From the NCBI GenBank assembly GCA_003142355.1, contig PLMF01000342.1:3174-22899 (forward strand): a stretch of 19,726 nt of DNA, in the 5' to 3' direction. This document shows positions 8,338 through 15,776 of this stretch, piece after piece. The notes under the pieces are model-generated. The model had not been told where the DNA came from, did not search any database, and saw only the letters and a program-made list of their open reading frames with translations. Every line of letters starts with the position of its first letter. The first letter of the stretch is position 1. The position numbers and the translations under genes are program-made. The stretch is from Bryobacterales bacterium (GTDB lineage Bacteria; Acidobacteriota; Terriglobia; Bryobacterales; Bryobacteraceae).

Positions 8338-8478
8338 TTGCTCACCGCATTTCCTTCCACGGTTTTCTTCGTGGCCACGAAGCGTTGCAACTTAGGTGGT
8401 GCTGAACTTCCCGTAGGGCGCTTGGTAAGGCTCGCACGGCTGAGCCGCATATAAAGGCGGACGCCGGCGGGGAGATCT

Positions 8479-8492
8479 TAGGACTAGTCCTA
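8479..8492. promoter_or_regulatory. 14-bp perfect palindrome TAGGACTAGTCCTA
   Basis: A perfect 7+7 palindrome without spacer lies in the gene-poor zone, followed immediately by TAACACC. It resembles a dimeric regulator site, but no intact gene starts nearby, so its role is unknown. A palindrome of this length can occur by chance. Confidence 0.3.
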
Positions 8493-8719
8493 TAACACCC
8501 GGTGGAGAGCGGATAGCTATGATTGCCGTCCCATCGGATATCAGAGAGTCAAGCATCGAATCGAAGGTATAGAAAGGCCATTCAGCCTGTTTCTCACTGC
8601 TTCGAAGGTGCGGCTCGAATCATTGGCGGCCGGATACGCACGGCGAGAAGTCCGGAGGGGTTGCCCTCAGGCCCCGGCCGCCGCAACGATTCCCGATTCA
8701 AGTCCCCCCGCTCGCCCGC

Positions 8720-8860
8720 ACTTTCTTTTATCTCCGCTGCCTCTGCGCTCTCCACCCCCCCGCCATCGGCATACAGCCTCATTCCCCACACGGCTTCTTA
8801 TTTCTCCCAATTCTTCTCCGTGTTTTTCTCCGCGTCTCCGCGACTCCGCGTCGAAAATTG
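8720..8860 (-). repeat. CGCGGAG-type degenerate tandem tract
   Basis: On the minus strand 8829-8851 reads as degenerate repeats of CGCGGAG (CGCGGAGTCGCGGAGACGCG), followed by A-rich ACGGAGAAG text. Looser copies extend toward 8730. Such tracts recur between genes in many environmental bacterial genomes. The boundaries are approximate. Confidence 0.4.
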
Positions 8861-8883
8861 GCTTTGTTCCTGCGCGCCGCCGC

Positions 8884-9522
8884 TTATGAGCGCTCATAGG
8901 CGTCGGCGCGCGCCGGCCAACAGAGTATGAACAGCAGCATGCCCGCGACCGCCGCGGCGATGAACATCAGGAAGCCGGCATCCCAACCATGACGCTCCAC
9001 CAGCCAGCCGACACCCACGCCCGAAAGCACGGTGCTCAGGTATCCAAAAAAGCCTGTCAGCCCCACGGCCGTGGCGGCAGCCTGCTTGGTCGCCAGGTTG
9101 GCGGCGGCGATTGCCAGCAGTGTCTGCGCACTGGAGAGCATGCCGAGGATGCCGGCCCCCTCGAAAGCCGCCACCATCCAACTGGCGCGGGTCAAATCGA
9201 TGTGGCGCGCTTGTTTGAGGAAGGTCGGTCCCCAGTCGAGAATTCCGTAGCGCACGGTGTACACGAACAGGTTCCCCACGGCCACCAGCCAGATATAGCG
9301 GTTCCCAAAAACCAGATGGCCAAAGCCGCCTTTCGGCACGCGGGCGCACTCGTCCCGGCTCTCAATCGGCGGCACGCCCATCGACTCCGGCGTGTCGCGC
9401 AAAACGATGGCCAGCAGACCCAGGGACCAGGCCGTGCTGCTCCAGCCAAATGCAAAGTTGAGAAGGCCGCACACGGCCAACCCCGCGGCCATCATCCACC
9501 GCGCGTTCACGCGATCGCCCAC
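8884..9522 (-). pseudogene. Remnant of a GlpT/UhpT-family (organophosphate:phosphate antiporter) MFS transporter
   Basis: The 212-residue frame is about half of the usual length of roughly 440. It begins at GDRVNARWMMAAGL, the loop after TM2 that carries the MFS A-motif, three residues after an in-frame TGA at 9534-9532, so TM1-TM2 are gone. FGWSSTAWSLGLL then jumps directly to IVLRDTPESMGVPPIES, which in E. coli GlpT is about 90 residues further on (RDTPQSCGLPPIE), so TM4-TM6 are missing. RYGILDWGPTFLK matches GlpT RYGILDWSPTYLK. A second jump from EGAGILGML to AIAAANLATK skips about 70 residues. The C-terminal part, TAVGLTGFFGYLSTVLSG and onward, is normal. Both internal losses keep the frame. 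It lies 77 bases after pdxA on the same strand, where a substrate importer would be expected. It is unlikely to transport. Confidence 0.8.
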
Positions 9523-9599
9523 GAACCCATTTCAGGATGCGCGTTTGCCAATACCGGTACCGCCGGTCGGCCGCGACTGCGCCAACGGTTTCCATGCCG

Positions 9600-10577
9600 C
9601 TATTCCGCGCGCTTGCGCCGTGCGGCCGCCATGCGCGCGGCCATGCGCATGGCCTGTTTCATGCTGCGCGGGTCGGCCTGGTTCTTTCCCGCGATGTCGA
9701 AGGCCGTCCCGTGATCCACCGAGGTCCGTATGATCGGGATTCCCAGCGAGATGTTCACCGCGCCTTCGAAATCCAGAAGCTTCATCGGAATGTGGCCCTG
9801 GTCGTGGTACATGGCCACCACCAGGTCATAGGCGCCGCGCCACGCTTGCAGGAAGACGGTGTCGCCGGCATGCGGACCGCTGCACTGGATTCCCTTGGCG
9901 CGGGCCGCCTGGATGGCGGGAACGATGAACTTCTGGTCTTCCTCGCCGAACAGCCCGTGCTCGCCCGCATGCGGGTTCAAACCGCAGACGGCGATGCGGG
10001 GCTCGTCGAACCCGAGCAGCCGCATCGCCTCGCCGCCCAGCTCGATGGTGCGCACGATGCGATCGGTGCTCAGATCGCAGGCCTGGCGCAACGGCACGTG
10101 CGTGCTCACGTGAACGGTAGCCAGCTTCTCGCTGGCCAGCAGCATGCGCGATTCGGCGGCGCCGCAGAGCTCCGCGATGTATTCGGTGTGCCCTGTGAAC
10201 GGGCGGCCCGAAAGCGTGACCGCCTCCTTGTTCAGAGGCGCCGTGACCATGGCATCGGCCGCTCCGCGCAGGCACATTTCGGCGGCCAGTCGAACGTACT
10301 CCACCGCGGCCTGGCCGCAACGCGCGTCCAGCCGGCCGAATGAGAAATCTTCGATGTCGCCCAAAGCCGGGGAATCGAGCAGCAGCGCCGATGCGAGTGG
10401 GAGCCCGGTGGCGCGCTCCGCCATCTCCAGAATCCGCGAATCGCCCACCACGATCCAGGTGGCCAGCGGCGCCACCTCCGGGTCGGCCAGCGCTTTGAGC
10501 ACAATCTCCGGGCCGACCCCGGCGGGGTCGCCCATGGTGAGCGCGATGGTGGGAAGTTGGTCTATGGGCTGGGGCAT
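9600..10577 (-). CDS. pdxA: PdxA-family 4-phospho-hydroxyacid dehydrogenase (probably PdxA2 type)
   Basis: The 325-residue protein starts MPQPIDQLPTIALTMGDPAG, with MGDPAGVGPEI as the PdxA opening. Metal-binding histidines sit in SGRPFTGHTEYI, VSTHVPLRQ and YHDQGHIPMKLL, and ITRTSVDHGTAFDIAG-like text is present as IIRTSVDHGTAFDIAG. PdxA oxidises 4-phosphohydroxy-L-threonine in vitamin B6 synthesis. The PdxA2 branch oxidises 4-phospho-D-threonate or 4-phospho-erythronate, with loss of CO2, to dihydroxyacetone phosphate. The gene's start overlaps the upstream DUF1537 kinase by 16 bases, and that pairing is the published hallmark of the catabolic PdxA2 pathway. I therefore favour the catabolic role, which is inference from context; sequence alone does not separate the branches. 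It is followed by a dead transporter. Confidence 0.9.
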   Translation of the reverse strand: MPQPIDQLPTIALTMGDPAGVGPEIVLKALADPEVAPLATWIVVGDSRILEMAERATGLPLASALLLDSPALGDIEDFSFGRLDARCGQAAVEYVRLAAEMCLRGAADAMVTAPLNKEAVTLSGRPFTGHTEYIAELCGAAESRMLLASEKLATVHVSTHVPLRQACDLSTDRIVRTIELGGEAMRLLGFDEPRIAVCGLNPHAGEHGLFGEEDQKFIVPAIQAARAKGIQCSGPHAGDTVFLQAWRGAYDLVVAMYHDQGHIPMKLLDFEGAVNISLGIPIIRTSVDHGTAFDIAGKNQADPRSMKQAMRMAARMAAARRKRAE

Positions 10578-11617
10578 ATAAAGAAGTCCGCTACTTGGAT
10601 TAGAGCATGCGGCGCGCCGAATCCGCCCGACTTGGTGGCCACGCGCCATCCATCGAAGGCGCCACCGGACAGATAGCCCCAAGGTATGCCGGGAACGATT
10701 TCGTCCGCGAGCTGGATGCCGCGCACCCCGAGCGCGCGGCACACCAGCGATGCCGTATCTCCACCCGAGAGCACCAGCGCCGTTGCGGCGCCCGCCGCGT
10801 TGCCCACCAGCTCGCGCACGCGTTCCACCGATGTTTGTCTCACCGAAAGGTTGAGCATCACGTGCTCGCGCCGGCCGAGCGCCAGCAGGCGGCGCTGCTG
10901 CTCGACCGTGACGGGGTGATCGGAGCCGATGCAGAAGAGCACGGCAGAGGCCGGCCGGGGGGCCGTGCCCGGAGGGCACCCAGGACCAGGGGGTCCGCCC
11001 CACGGCAAGGTGCGGGCCAGTGCGGAGGCCAGGCCCGCCGAACCGGCCCAGAGGATCCGCCGCCCCGACTCCAGGCCGGCAAGCGCAATGGCGTCCAGGT
11101 CGCGGTCGCACGCGGCATCCACGGAGATGAAGCAGGCGCCGGACTCGATGGCGGCGAAAACCATTCCTGGCTGTACGTGCGCGCAGGTGTCCAAACCCAG
11201 ACGCGCGGCGAGATCGATGGCCTCCGCGCCTCCCACCCGCAGATAACCCCCTTCGACGGTTCGGCCCATGGCCGGAAATGCGGGCGTAATCACGGCCGCC
11301 TCGCAACCGAACGCGGCTAGCGCGGCGGCGATCTCCGCCCCCACGTTGCCCCGCAAAGTGGAGTCGATCTTCTTGAACAGGATGCGCGCCTGGGCAATCG
11401 GAAGCCGTTGGGCGAGACCGCGCATCACTTGGCGCAGCTCGGCCGCGCGCAGTTCTCGACTCTCGGTGCTGATGGCGAGCACGCTGGTTTCTTCGCCGTG
11501 GGAATCCAGGCGAACTTGGGTCCGGTACCCGCGCCGCGCAAAGTGTACCGCGGCGTCACAGGCGCCCGTGAGATCGTCGGCGATCAGCAGGCACTCGAGG
11601 TTCGTGGTTGGCACCAC
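10562..11617 (-). CDS. Four-carbon acid sugar kinase (DUF1537; DtnK/OtnK type)
   Basis: DUF1537 kinases phosphorylate D-threonate, D-erythronate or related acids at C4. The N-terminal domain shows LLIADDLTGACDAAVHFARR near residues 10-29 and ILFKKIDSTLRGNVGAEI around 84-101. The C-terminal domain shows LVLSGGDTASLVCRALG and PGIPWGYLSGG followed by VATKSGGFGA. At 351 residues it is shorter than the usual 400-480. The shortfall is around the linker after EGGYLRVGG and is probably natural variation, as the frame is intact. The start is GTG at 11617 (or 11614). A TATAAT box ends 7 bases before 11617 and no ribosome site is seen, which suggests a leaderless mRNA. The pairing with pdxA by a 16-base overlap implies one pathway: acid sugar to its 4-phosphate to dihydroxyacetone phosphate. 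Confidence 0.9.
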   Translation of the reverse strand: MVPTTNLECLLIADDLTGACDAAVHFARRGYRTQVRLDSHGEETSVLAISTESRELRAAELRQVMRGLAQRLPIAQARILFKKIDSTLRGNVGAEIAAALAAFGCEAAVITPAFPAMGRTVEGGYLRVGGAEAIDLAARLGLDTCAHVQPGMVFAAIESGACFISVDAACDRDLDAIALAGLESGRRILWAGSAGLASALARTLPWGGPPGPGCPPGTAPRPASAVLFCIGSDHPVTVEQQRRLLALGRREHVMLNLSVRQTSVERVRELVGNAAGAATALVLSGGDTASLVCRALGVRGIQLADEIVPGIPWGYLSGGAFDGWRVATKSGGFGAPHALIQVADFFICPSP

Positions 11618-11623
11618 GCCGCC

Positions 11624-11632
11624 TATTATACT
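11624..11632. promoter_or_regulatory. Overlapping divergent -10 boxes for the kinase and isomerase genes
   Basis: Minus strand: TATAAT (11630-11625), then 7 bases, then GTG 11617. Plus strand: TATACT (11627-11632), then 8 bases, then ATG 11641. The two -10 hexamers share four base pairs. At normal spacing both transcripts would begin at or next to their start codons. No convincing -35 is visible in either direction and no Shine-Dalgarno sequence precedes either gene. Confidence 0.5.
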
Positions 11633-11640
11633 GGTGATTC

Positions 11641-12480
11641 ATGCCGTACCGCTTTCGCCATTCCATGTGTAACGAGGCCTTCGAGGGATGGCCGCTCGCC
11701 AAAGCGTGCCAGGCGATCCGGAAGGCCGGCTACACGGGCATCGAAATCGCGCCGTTCACGCTGGCGGAGAAGCCGGCGGATATCACCGCGGCCGAACGCC
11801 AAGAGTACCGCCAGATCATCCAGTCCGAAGGGTTGAGCTTCGTGGGCTTGCATTGGCTGATGGTCAGCCCCAAGGGGCTGCACGTCAGCGGACCGGACGC
11901 CTCGCTTCGCCAGCGAAGCTGGGAGCACATCCGCGATCTGATCGATCTGTGCGCGGACCTGGGGGTTAAGGGTGTGATGGTCTTCGGCTCGCCCAAACAG
12001 CGGTCCACCACGGGCGGGTTGACGCGGGACGCGGCCACCCGCAACTTTATCGACGGCTTAACCGGGGTGGCGCCGCACGCCGCCGATCGCCAGGTGAGGG
12101 TGCTGGTGGAAGCGCTGCCGGCCGATCAATCCGACGTGGTGCGGACGCTCGAGGAAGCCGTCGCCGTGGTGCACGAGATCGGCAGCCCGTACATTCAGAC
12201 CATGTTCGACGTGCACAACGCCGTCGACGAAAAACTGCCGCACGCGGCGCTGGTGGAGCGCTGGTTCGACTACATCCGCCACGTCCACGTGAACGAGCTG
12301 GACGGGCGCTACTGCGGGGCCGGAGACTACGACTTCAAGCCGGTGCTGGAGGCGTTGCGGCGCCGCAACTACGCGGGATGGGTATCGCTCGAAGCTTTCG
12401 ACTTTACGCCTGGCGCCGAGCGGCTGGCCAACGAATCGCTGCGCCACCTGGAATCCGAGATCGCCAAACTGCCATTATGA
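11641..12480 (+). CDS. TIM-barrel sugar (phosphate) isomerase/epimerase
   Basis: The 279-residue protein belongs to the xylose-isomerase-like TIM-barrel / AP-endonuclease-2 superfamily, which includes hydroxypyruvate isomerase and tagatose/psicose 3-epimerases. The barrel's metal ligands are plausible at E157 (RVLVEALP), D190 and H192 (MFDVHNA), H216 (RHVHVNEL) and E251 (SLEAFDF). There is no signal peptide, so it acts in the cytoplasm. The stop overlaps the epimerase start in ATGA, so the two are cotranscribed. It is divergent from the acid-sugar kinase across 23 bases. Related isomerases (OtnI) occur in some acid-sugar operons, so a linked pathway is possible; the substrate cannot be named. 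ATG 11641 is supported by the -10 box at 11627-11632. Confidence 0.87.
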   Translation: MPYRFRHSMCNEAFEGWPLAKACQAIRKAGYTGIEIAPFTLAEKPADITAAERQEYRQIIQSEGLSFVGLHWLMVSPKGLHVSGPDASLRQRSWEHIRDLIDLCADLGVKGVMVFGSPKQRSTTGGLTRDAATRNFIDGLTGVAPHAADRQVRVLVEALPADQSDVVRTLEEAVAVVHEIGSPYIQTMFDVHNAVDEKLPHAALVERWFDYIRHVHVNELDGRYCGAGDYDFKPVLEALRRRNYAGWVSLEAFDFTPGAERLANESLRHLESEIAKLPL

Positions 12481-13409
12481 GCCACTATGTTGTCACGGGA
12501 GGAGCGGGGTTTATCGGCTCCGCGATTGTGCGCAGCCTGCTGCGCGAGGGCGCCGGGAAGGTGGTTGTCATCGACAATCTGCTGACCGGGCGCGAATCGA
12601 ATTTGGAGGAAGTGCGCGGGTCGATCGACTTCCAGCGCGCCGATATTCGAAACTACGAGGAGATCGCGCCCCTCATCCGCGGGGCGGCGGTGGTATTCCA
12701 CGAAGCCGCCATTCCGTCGGTGCCGCGGTCGATCGACGACCCCGTGCCGTCGCACGAGGTGAACATCGACGGGACGTTCAACGTGCTGCGCGCGGCTCGG
12801 GAGGGAAAGGCGGGCCGCGTGGTGTACGCCGCATCGTCCTCCGCCTACGGCGACACCGAAGTGCTGCCCAAGGTGGAAACCATGACGCCGCGTCCGAAGT
12901 CGCCTTACGCAGTACAGAAGCTGATGGGCGAGTACTACTGCGCGGTTTTCTCGGGCGTCTACGGACTGGAAACAGTGGTGCTGCGCTATTTCAACGTGTA
13001 CGGGCCGCGGCAGGACCCTTCGAGCCCCTATTCGGGCGTGCTCTCGGTCTTCATGAAGGCGATTCTGGAGCGGCGCTCGCCCACGATTTTCGGCGACGGC
13101 GAACAGTCGCGGGACTTCACCTACGTGGAGGATGTGGCCGATCTCAACTTGAAAGCCGCCCGCGCCGGCAACATTTCAGGCCGGCTCTACAACGGCGGCA
13201 ACGGCGGCCGGATCGCGTTGAACCAGGCATGGGCGCTGCTGCAGAAGATGGAGGGAGTCAAAATTCCGGCGACCTACGGCGCCCCGCGCGCGGGCGACGT
13301 GCGCGACTCCCAGGCCGATACCACGGCGGCCGTACGCGACCTGGGATACGCTCCGCGGTTCTCGTTTGAAGAGGGCATGCGACAGACGCTGGAGTGGTAC
13401 CGGGGGTAG
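12477..13409 (+). CDS. NAD-dependent nucleotide-sugar 4-epimerase (extended SDR, GalE/WbpP-like)
   Basis: The 310-residue enzyme has TGGAGFIG at 7-14 for NAD binding, D33 in the VVVIDN strand, SSSAYGDTEVLPKVE at about 120-134 and the catalytic Y144xxxK148. RYFNVYGPRQDPSSPYSGVL and FGDGEQSRDFTYVEDVADL follow, typical of UDP-GlcNAc/UDP-glucose 4-epimerases that supply surface polysaccharide synthesis. ATG 12477 overlaps the isomerase stop (ATGA) and places TGGAGFIG at the usual distance from the start; a longer reading from 12378 is rejected because it runs inside the previous gene. Length fits the family. The exact sugar is not determinable. A coupling with the upstream isomerase is clear, but a shared pathway is not. 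Confidence 0.92.
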   Translation: MSHYVVTGGAGFIGSAIVRSLLREGAGKVVVIDNLLTGRESNLEEVRGSIDFQRADIRNYEEIAPLIRGAAVVFHEAAIPSVPRSIDDPVPSHEVNIDGTFNVLRAAREGKAGRVVYAASSSAYGDTEVLPKVETMTPRPKSPYAVQKLMGEYYCAVFSGVYGLETVVLRYFNVYGPRQDPSSPYSGVLSVFMKAILERRSPTIFGDGEQSRDFTYVEDVADLNLKAARAGNISGRLYNGGNGGRIALNQAWALLQKMEGVKIPATYGAPRAGDVRDSQADTTAAVRDLGYAPRFSFEEGMRQTLEWYRG

Positions 13410-13457
13410 GGATAGGCGAAGACCAGGCGGACCAGCGGGTAGAGGGCGGAATGCCGG

Positions 13458-14381
13458 CTACGGTTTTACGCCCGCTTCGGCCAGATAGTTCCGCATCGTT
13501 TTCGCGTAATGCGGAAACGCAACCTCCGGCTCCTCGATCTCGGGATGCCAGCGTTTTTCCCATTCGAAGCAGTAATAGCCGTCGTACCCATTCCTGGCGA
13601 GCACCCGCACGGTCTCCTGAACCGGAATGTCCCCGGTTCCTGTAAGCACGTAGTGACGGTCCTCTTTGGGTTTTCCAGGGATTGGCACGGAGTCCTTCAA
13701 GTGGGTGTGCCGCGTGTACTTGCCCAGTTGTTGGAAGGTGTCGGCGGGCTTCTCCCCTTCGACGCACGTGTGATGCGCATCCCAAAGAAAGGCGACGTTC
13801 TTCGAGTTCGCGCCTTCCAGGATGGGTATGATGTCCTCCCCGCGACGGAACTCACCGTGAGACTCGACGATGATGGTCACGCCCGCGGGCCGGGCGTATT
13901 CGCCCAGTTCATGAAGTCCGTCACTGATCCGGGCGAAGGTCACCCGCTTGTCCTCGCCCGGGATGAACTGGTTCGGGAACACTCGGACATAGGGAGCGTG
14001 CAGTTCATGGGCGAGAGCGATGAAGCGGCGAGCCTCGTCCATATGCCTGGCTCGTTTGTCCGCATCGGGTTCGTGCATCTGGGCAGAAGCCCCCAGATCG
14101 GAAATGCCGAGACCCGCGGCCGCGAGATCCCGCAACGTACCTTTCAGGCGAGTACCGCCGAACTCGGCGCATTTCGGCAAATCCATCTGATCCTGGATGC
14201 CGCGTAATTCGAGGGCGGCGAATCCCCACTGCGACGCATTCCCGACAATCGTGTTCCAGTCCCACTTAGGGCAGCCCAACGTAGAAACAGCGATCGGTAG
14301 TCGTCCGGCTGGCTTCGACGAGCCGATGGCGGGGCCCGCCACTATAGAGGTAGCAAGCCTTAAAAGGTCGCGGCGTGTCAT
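13458..14381 (-). CDS. Tat-exported TIM-barrel sugar isomerase/epimerase
   Basis: The 307-residue protein begins MTRRDLLRLATSIVAGPAIG, a twin-arginine signal (RRDLLRL), so it is folded and then exported. The rest is a xylose-isomerase-like barrel: ALELRGIQDQMDL near the N-terminus, IIVESHGEF (metal-binding E), FLWDAHHTCVEGEKP (D and H), THLKDSVPIPG and a final CFEWEKRWHPEIEEPE. Exported barrel isomerases of this kind are abundant in Acidobacteriota and Planctomycetota, where they are thought to act on plant sugars. The substrate is unknown. ATG 14381 is supported by the signal peptide and by TAAAAT 6 bases upstream. It is divergent from the pectinesterase-like gene, a possible plant-polymer pair, and convergent with the epimerase. 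Confidence 0.88.
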   Translation of the reverse strand: MTRRDLLRLATSIVAGPAIGSSKPAGRLPIAVSTLGCPKWDWNTIVGNASQWGFAALELRGIQDQMDLPKCAEFGGTRLKGTLRDLAAAGLGISDLGASAQMHEPDADKRARHMDEARRFIALAHELHAPYVRVFPNQFIPGEDKRVTFARISDGLHELGEYARPAGVTIIVESHGEFRRGEDIIPILEGANSKNVAFLWDAHHTCVEGEKPADTFQQLGKYTRHTHLKDSVPIPGKPKEDRHYVLTGTGDIPVQETVRVLARNGYDGYYCFEWEKRWHPEIEEPEVAFPHYAKTMRNYLAEAGVKP

Positions 14382-14387
14382 ATCCAG

Positions 14388-14417
14388 ATTTTAGACGATA
14401 ACCGGATCGCATGTCCG
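14388..14417 (-). promoter_or_regulatory. Promoter of the Tat-exported isomerase, probably leaderless
   Basis: Minus strand -35 CGGACA (14417-14412), 18 bases, -10 TAAAAT (14393-14388), then 6 bases to ATG 14381. Transcription at normal spacing would start at the A of ATG. No Shine-Dalgarno sequence fits in the gap. Confidence 0.5.
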
Positions 14418-15728
14418 TTGAACGGCATCCTCAGTATCCCCGCCGGTCCCGACCCCTCCCGGCTCGTCGCCATCCCGCCCGGAGCGGGGATTGCCCTGGA
14501 CCCCGCCATCCCCACCTCGCCCACCACTACCACGCCGGCGGTGAGAACGACGCCTCCGGATCTCCACAATTACCAACTCACTACCCTCGGCGGTCTGGCC
14601 GACTTCCACTTCTACCCTGTCATCGTCCATGGAAACGTGGCCACGATTTACCCCCACAATAAGGTTTTGCGGTACCAGCATAAATACATCGTGCAGATCG
14701 ATTCAGGCGTTTTCACTCTTGCCACCGGCGCCTTCGCGGGCTTCACCACGGACCATGCCTGGCGTTTCACCACCAAGCCGGCCCCTCCGCGCGCCGACAC
14801 CACTCGCCTGGTCGTGGCAGCCGACGGCAGCGGCGATTTCAACACAGTTCAGGGCGCCGCCGACTTCGTTCCCGACAATCCACCCCAGCGGGTGACGATC
14901 TTCATCAAGAACGGCACCTACGAGGAGATCGTCTTCTTCCGCCACAAGGCCAATCTCACCTTCCGCGGCGAGGATCGCGACAAGGTCGAGGTCGGTTACG
15001 GCAACAACAGCGGGTTCAATCCGCCCCAACCGGGGCCGAACCGCCGCTGCGCCTTCTCCGCATATGAGTCAACCGGCATCGAGTTCATCAACTTCACTCT
15101 GAAGAATTGCGCCTATGGCCAGGCGGAAGGCCTGCTCATCTTCGGCTCGAAGAACATAGTCAGCCACATGACTATCAAAGGCTCCGGCGATGCGCTCAAT
15201 CTGCGCGGCTCCGTCTATCTCACCGACAGCACGATCATCGGCGACGGCGACACCATCCTCGGCGTCGGCCCCGCCTTCTTCCGCCACTGCGAGATACAGT
15301 CTGTAGGACCCTTCATGTGGATTCGCAACACCGAAGCGAACCACGGCAATGTCTTCGTCGACTGCACCTTCACTACCAACGACCGCCCGCGTCCGGGGAG
15401 CCCGCCCTCGGCGCCTATCCCCGCTTCCAATGTGCTCGCGCGCCTGCCCGACAATCACGGCCTCAACTACCCCTACGCCGAGGCCGTGCTCATCAACTGC
15501 CGCCTCAAAGGCATTGGGCCAGCCGGCTGGGGACCCATCGCCGGCGAGACCTCGCACATTCACTTCTGGGAGTTCCACAGCACCGATGCCGACGGCCATC
15601 CCATCGACGTCACGGAGCGGCACCGCGTCTCCAAGCAACTGACCGAGCCACGGGATGCCCAGACCATCGCCAGCTACCGTGATCCGGCATTCGTCCTCGG
15701 CGGCTGGACCCCTGTCGTCGACCAGTAA
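14418..15728 (+). CDS. Pectinesterase-like protein with an N-terminal Ig-like region and no signal peptide
   Basis: Pectinesterases (CE8) remove methyl esters from pectin on a right-handed beta-helix. Residues about 50-117 (LTTLGGLADFHFYPVIVHGN to HAWRFTT) look like a bacterial Ig-like/SbsA domain. Residues 129-430 form the esterase: LVVAADGSGDFNTVQGAADF, NGTYEEIVFF, GQAEGLL at 234-240, D258 in GSGDALNLRG (family QDTL) and D278 in GDGDTILG (family DFIFG). The two catalytic aspartates appear kept while neighbours are changed, so activity is likely but not certain. The start is weak: TTG 14418 is used because the frame is open only back to 14364 and has no ATG. Residues 1-50 are proline/threonine-rich, with no signal peptide although family members are exported. 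The 5' end may have been lost or replaced. Confidence 0.8.
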   Translation: MNGILSIPAGPDPSRLVAIPPGAGIALDPAIPTSPTTTTPAVRTTPPDLHNYQLTTLGGLADFHFYPVIVHGNVATIYPHNKVLRYQHKYIVQIDSGVFTLATGAFAGFTTDHAWRFTTKPAPPRADTTRLVVAADGSGDFNTVQGAADFVPDNPPQRVTIFIKNGTYEEIVFFRHKANLTFRGEDRDKVEVGYGNNSGFNPPQPGPNRRCAFSAYESTGIEFINFTLKNCAYGQAEGLLIFGSKNIVSHMTIKGSGDALNLRGSVYLTDSTIIGDGDTILGVGPAFFRHCEIQSVGPFMWIRNTEANHGNVFVDCTFTTNDRPRPGSPPSAPIPASNVLARLPDNHGLNYPYAEAVLINCRLKGIGPAGWGPIAGETSHIHFWEFHSTDADGHPIDVTERHRVSKQLTEPRDAQTIASYRDPAFVLGGWTPVVDQ

Positions 15729-15744
15729 GTGAAGCTTGGTCGAC
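15717..15744. terminator. Possible bidirectional terminator hairpin between convergent genes
   Basis: GTCGACCA (15717-15724) pairs perfectly with TGGTCGAC (15737-15744) around a 12-base loop. It lies at the pectinesterase stop codon and 33 bases beyond the thiE stop, where a terminator for convergent genes is expected. There is no T-tract on either side, so the stem could have another role. Confidence 0.4.
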
Positions 15745-15776
15745 AGCCTTCACGCGATTTCAGCCAGGCTCGGGAA

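Larger units (their letters stand above)
7741..8883. other. Non-coding, repeat-rich zone between brnA and the transporter remnant
   Basis: I find no credible gene in these 1.1 kb. Open frames on both strands read as proline/arginine-rich or repeat-derived text with no family signature. The stretch holds an 83-bp direct repeat pair, a 55-bp direct repeat pair between the two copies, a 14-bp palindrome at 8479-8492 and a CGCGGAG-like low-complexity tract at about 8720-8860. A shorter echo, GCTCACCGCATTTCCTTC at 8340-8357, recurs with one mismatch at 7217-7234. It looks like an accumulation site for dispersed repeats. Confidence 0.6.

Noticed and set aside
8523..8930. 135-residue plus-strand frame
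   Set aside because: Low-complexity serine/proline/arginine text from the CGCGGAG tract, overlapping the transporter remnant.
8989..10343. Long plus-strand frames opposite the transporter remnant and pdxA
   Set aside because: These are antisense shadows of GC-rich genes, histidine/arginine-rich and without motifs.
10607..11320. 237-residue plus-strand frame opposite the DUF1537 kinase
   Set aside because: Antisense shadow; the kinase motifs on the minus strand are unambiguous.
15069..15638. 189-residue minus-strand frame inside the pectinesterase-like gene
   Set aside because: Valine/glycine-rich antisense shadow; the plus strand carries clear family motifs.
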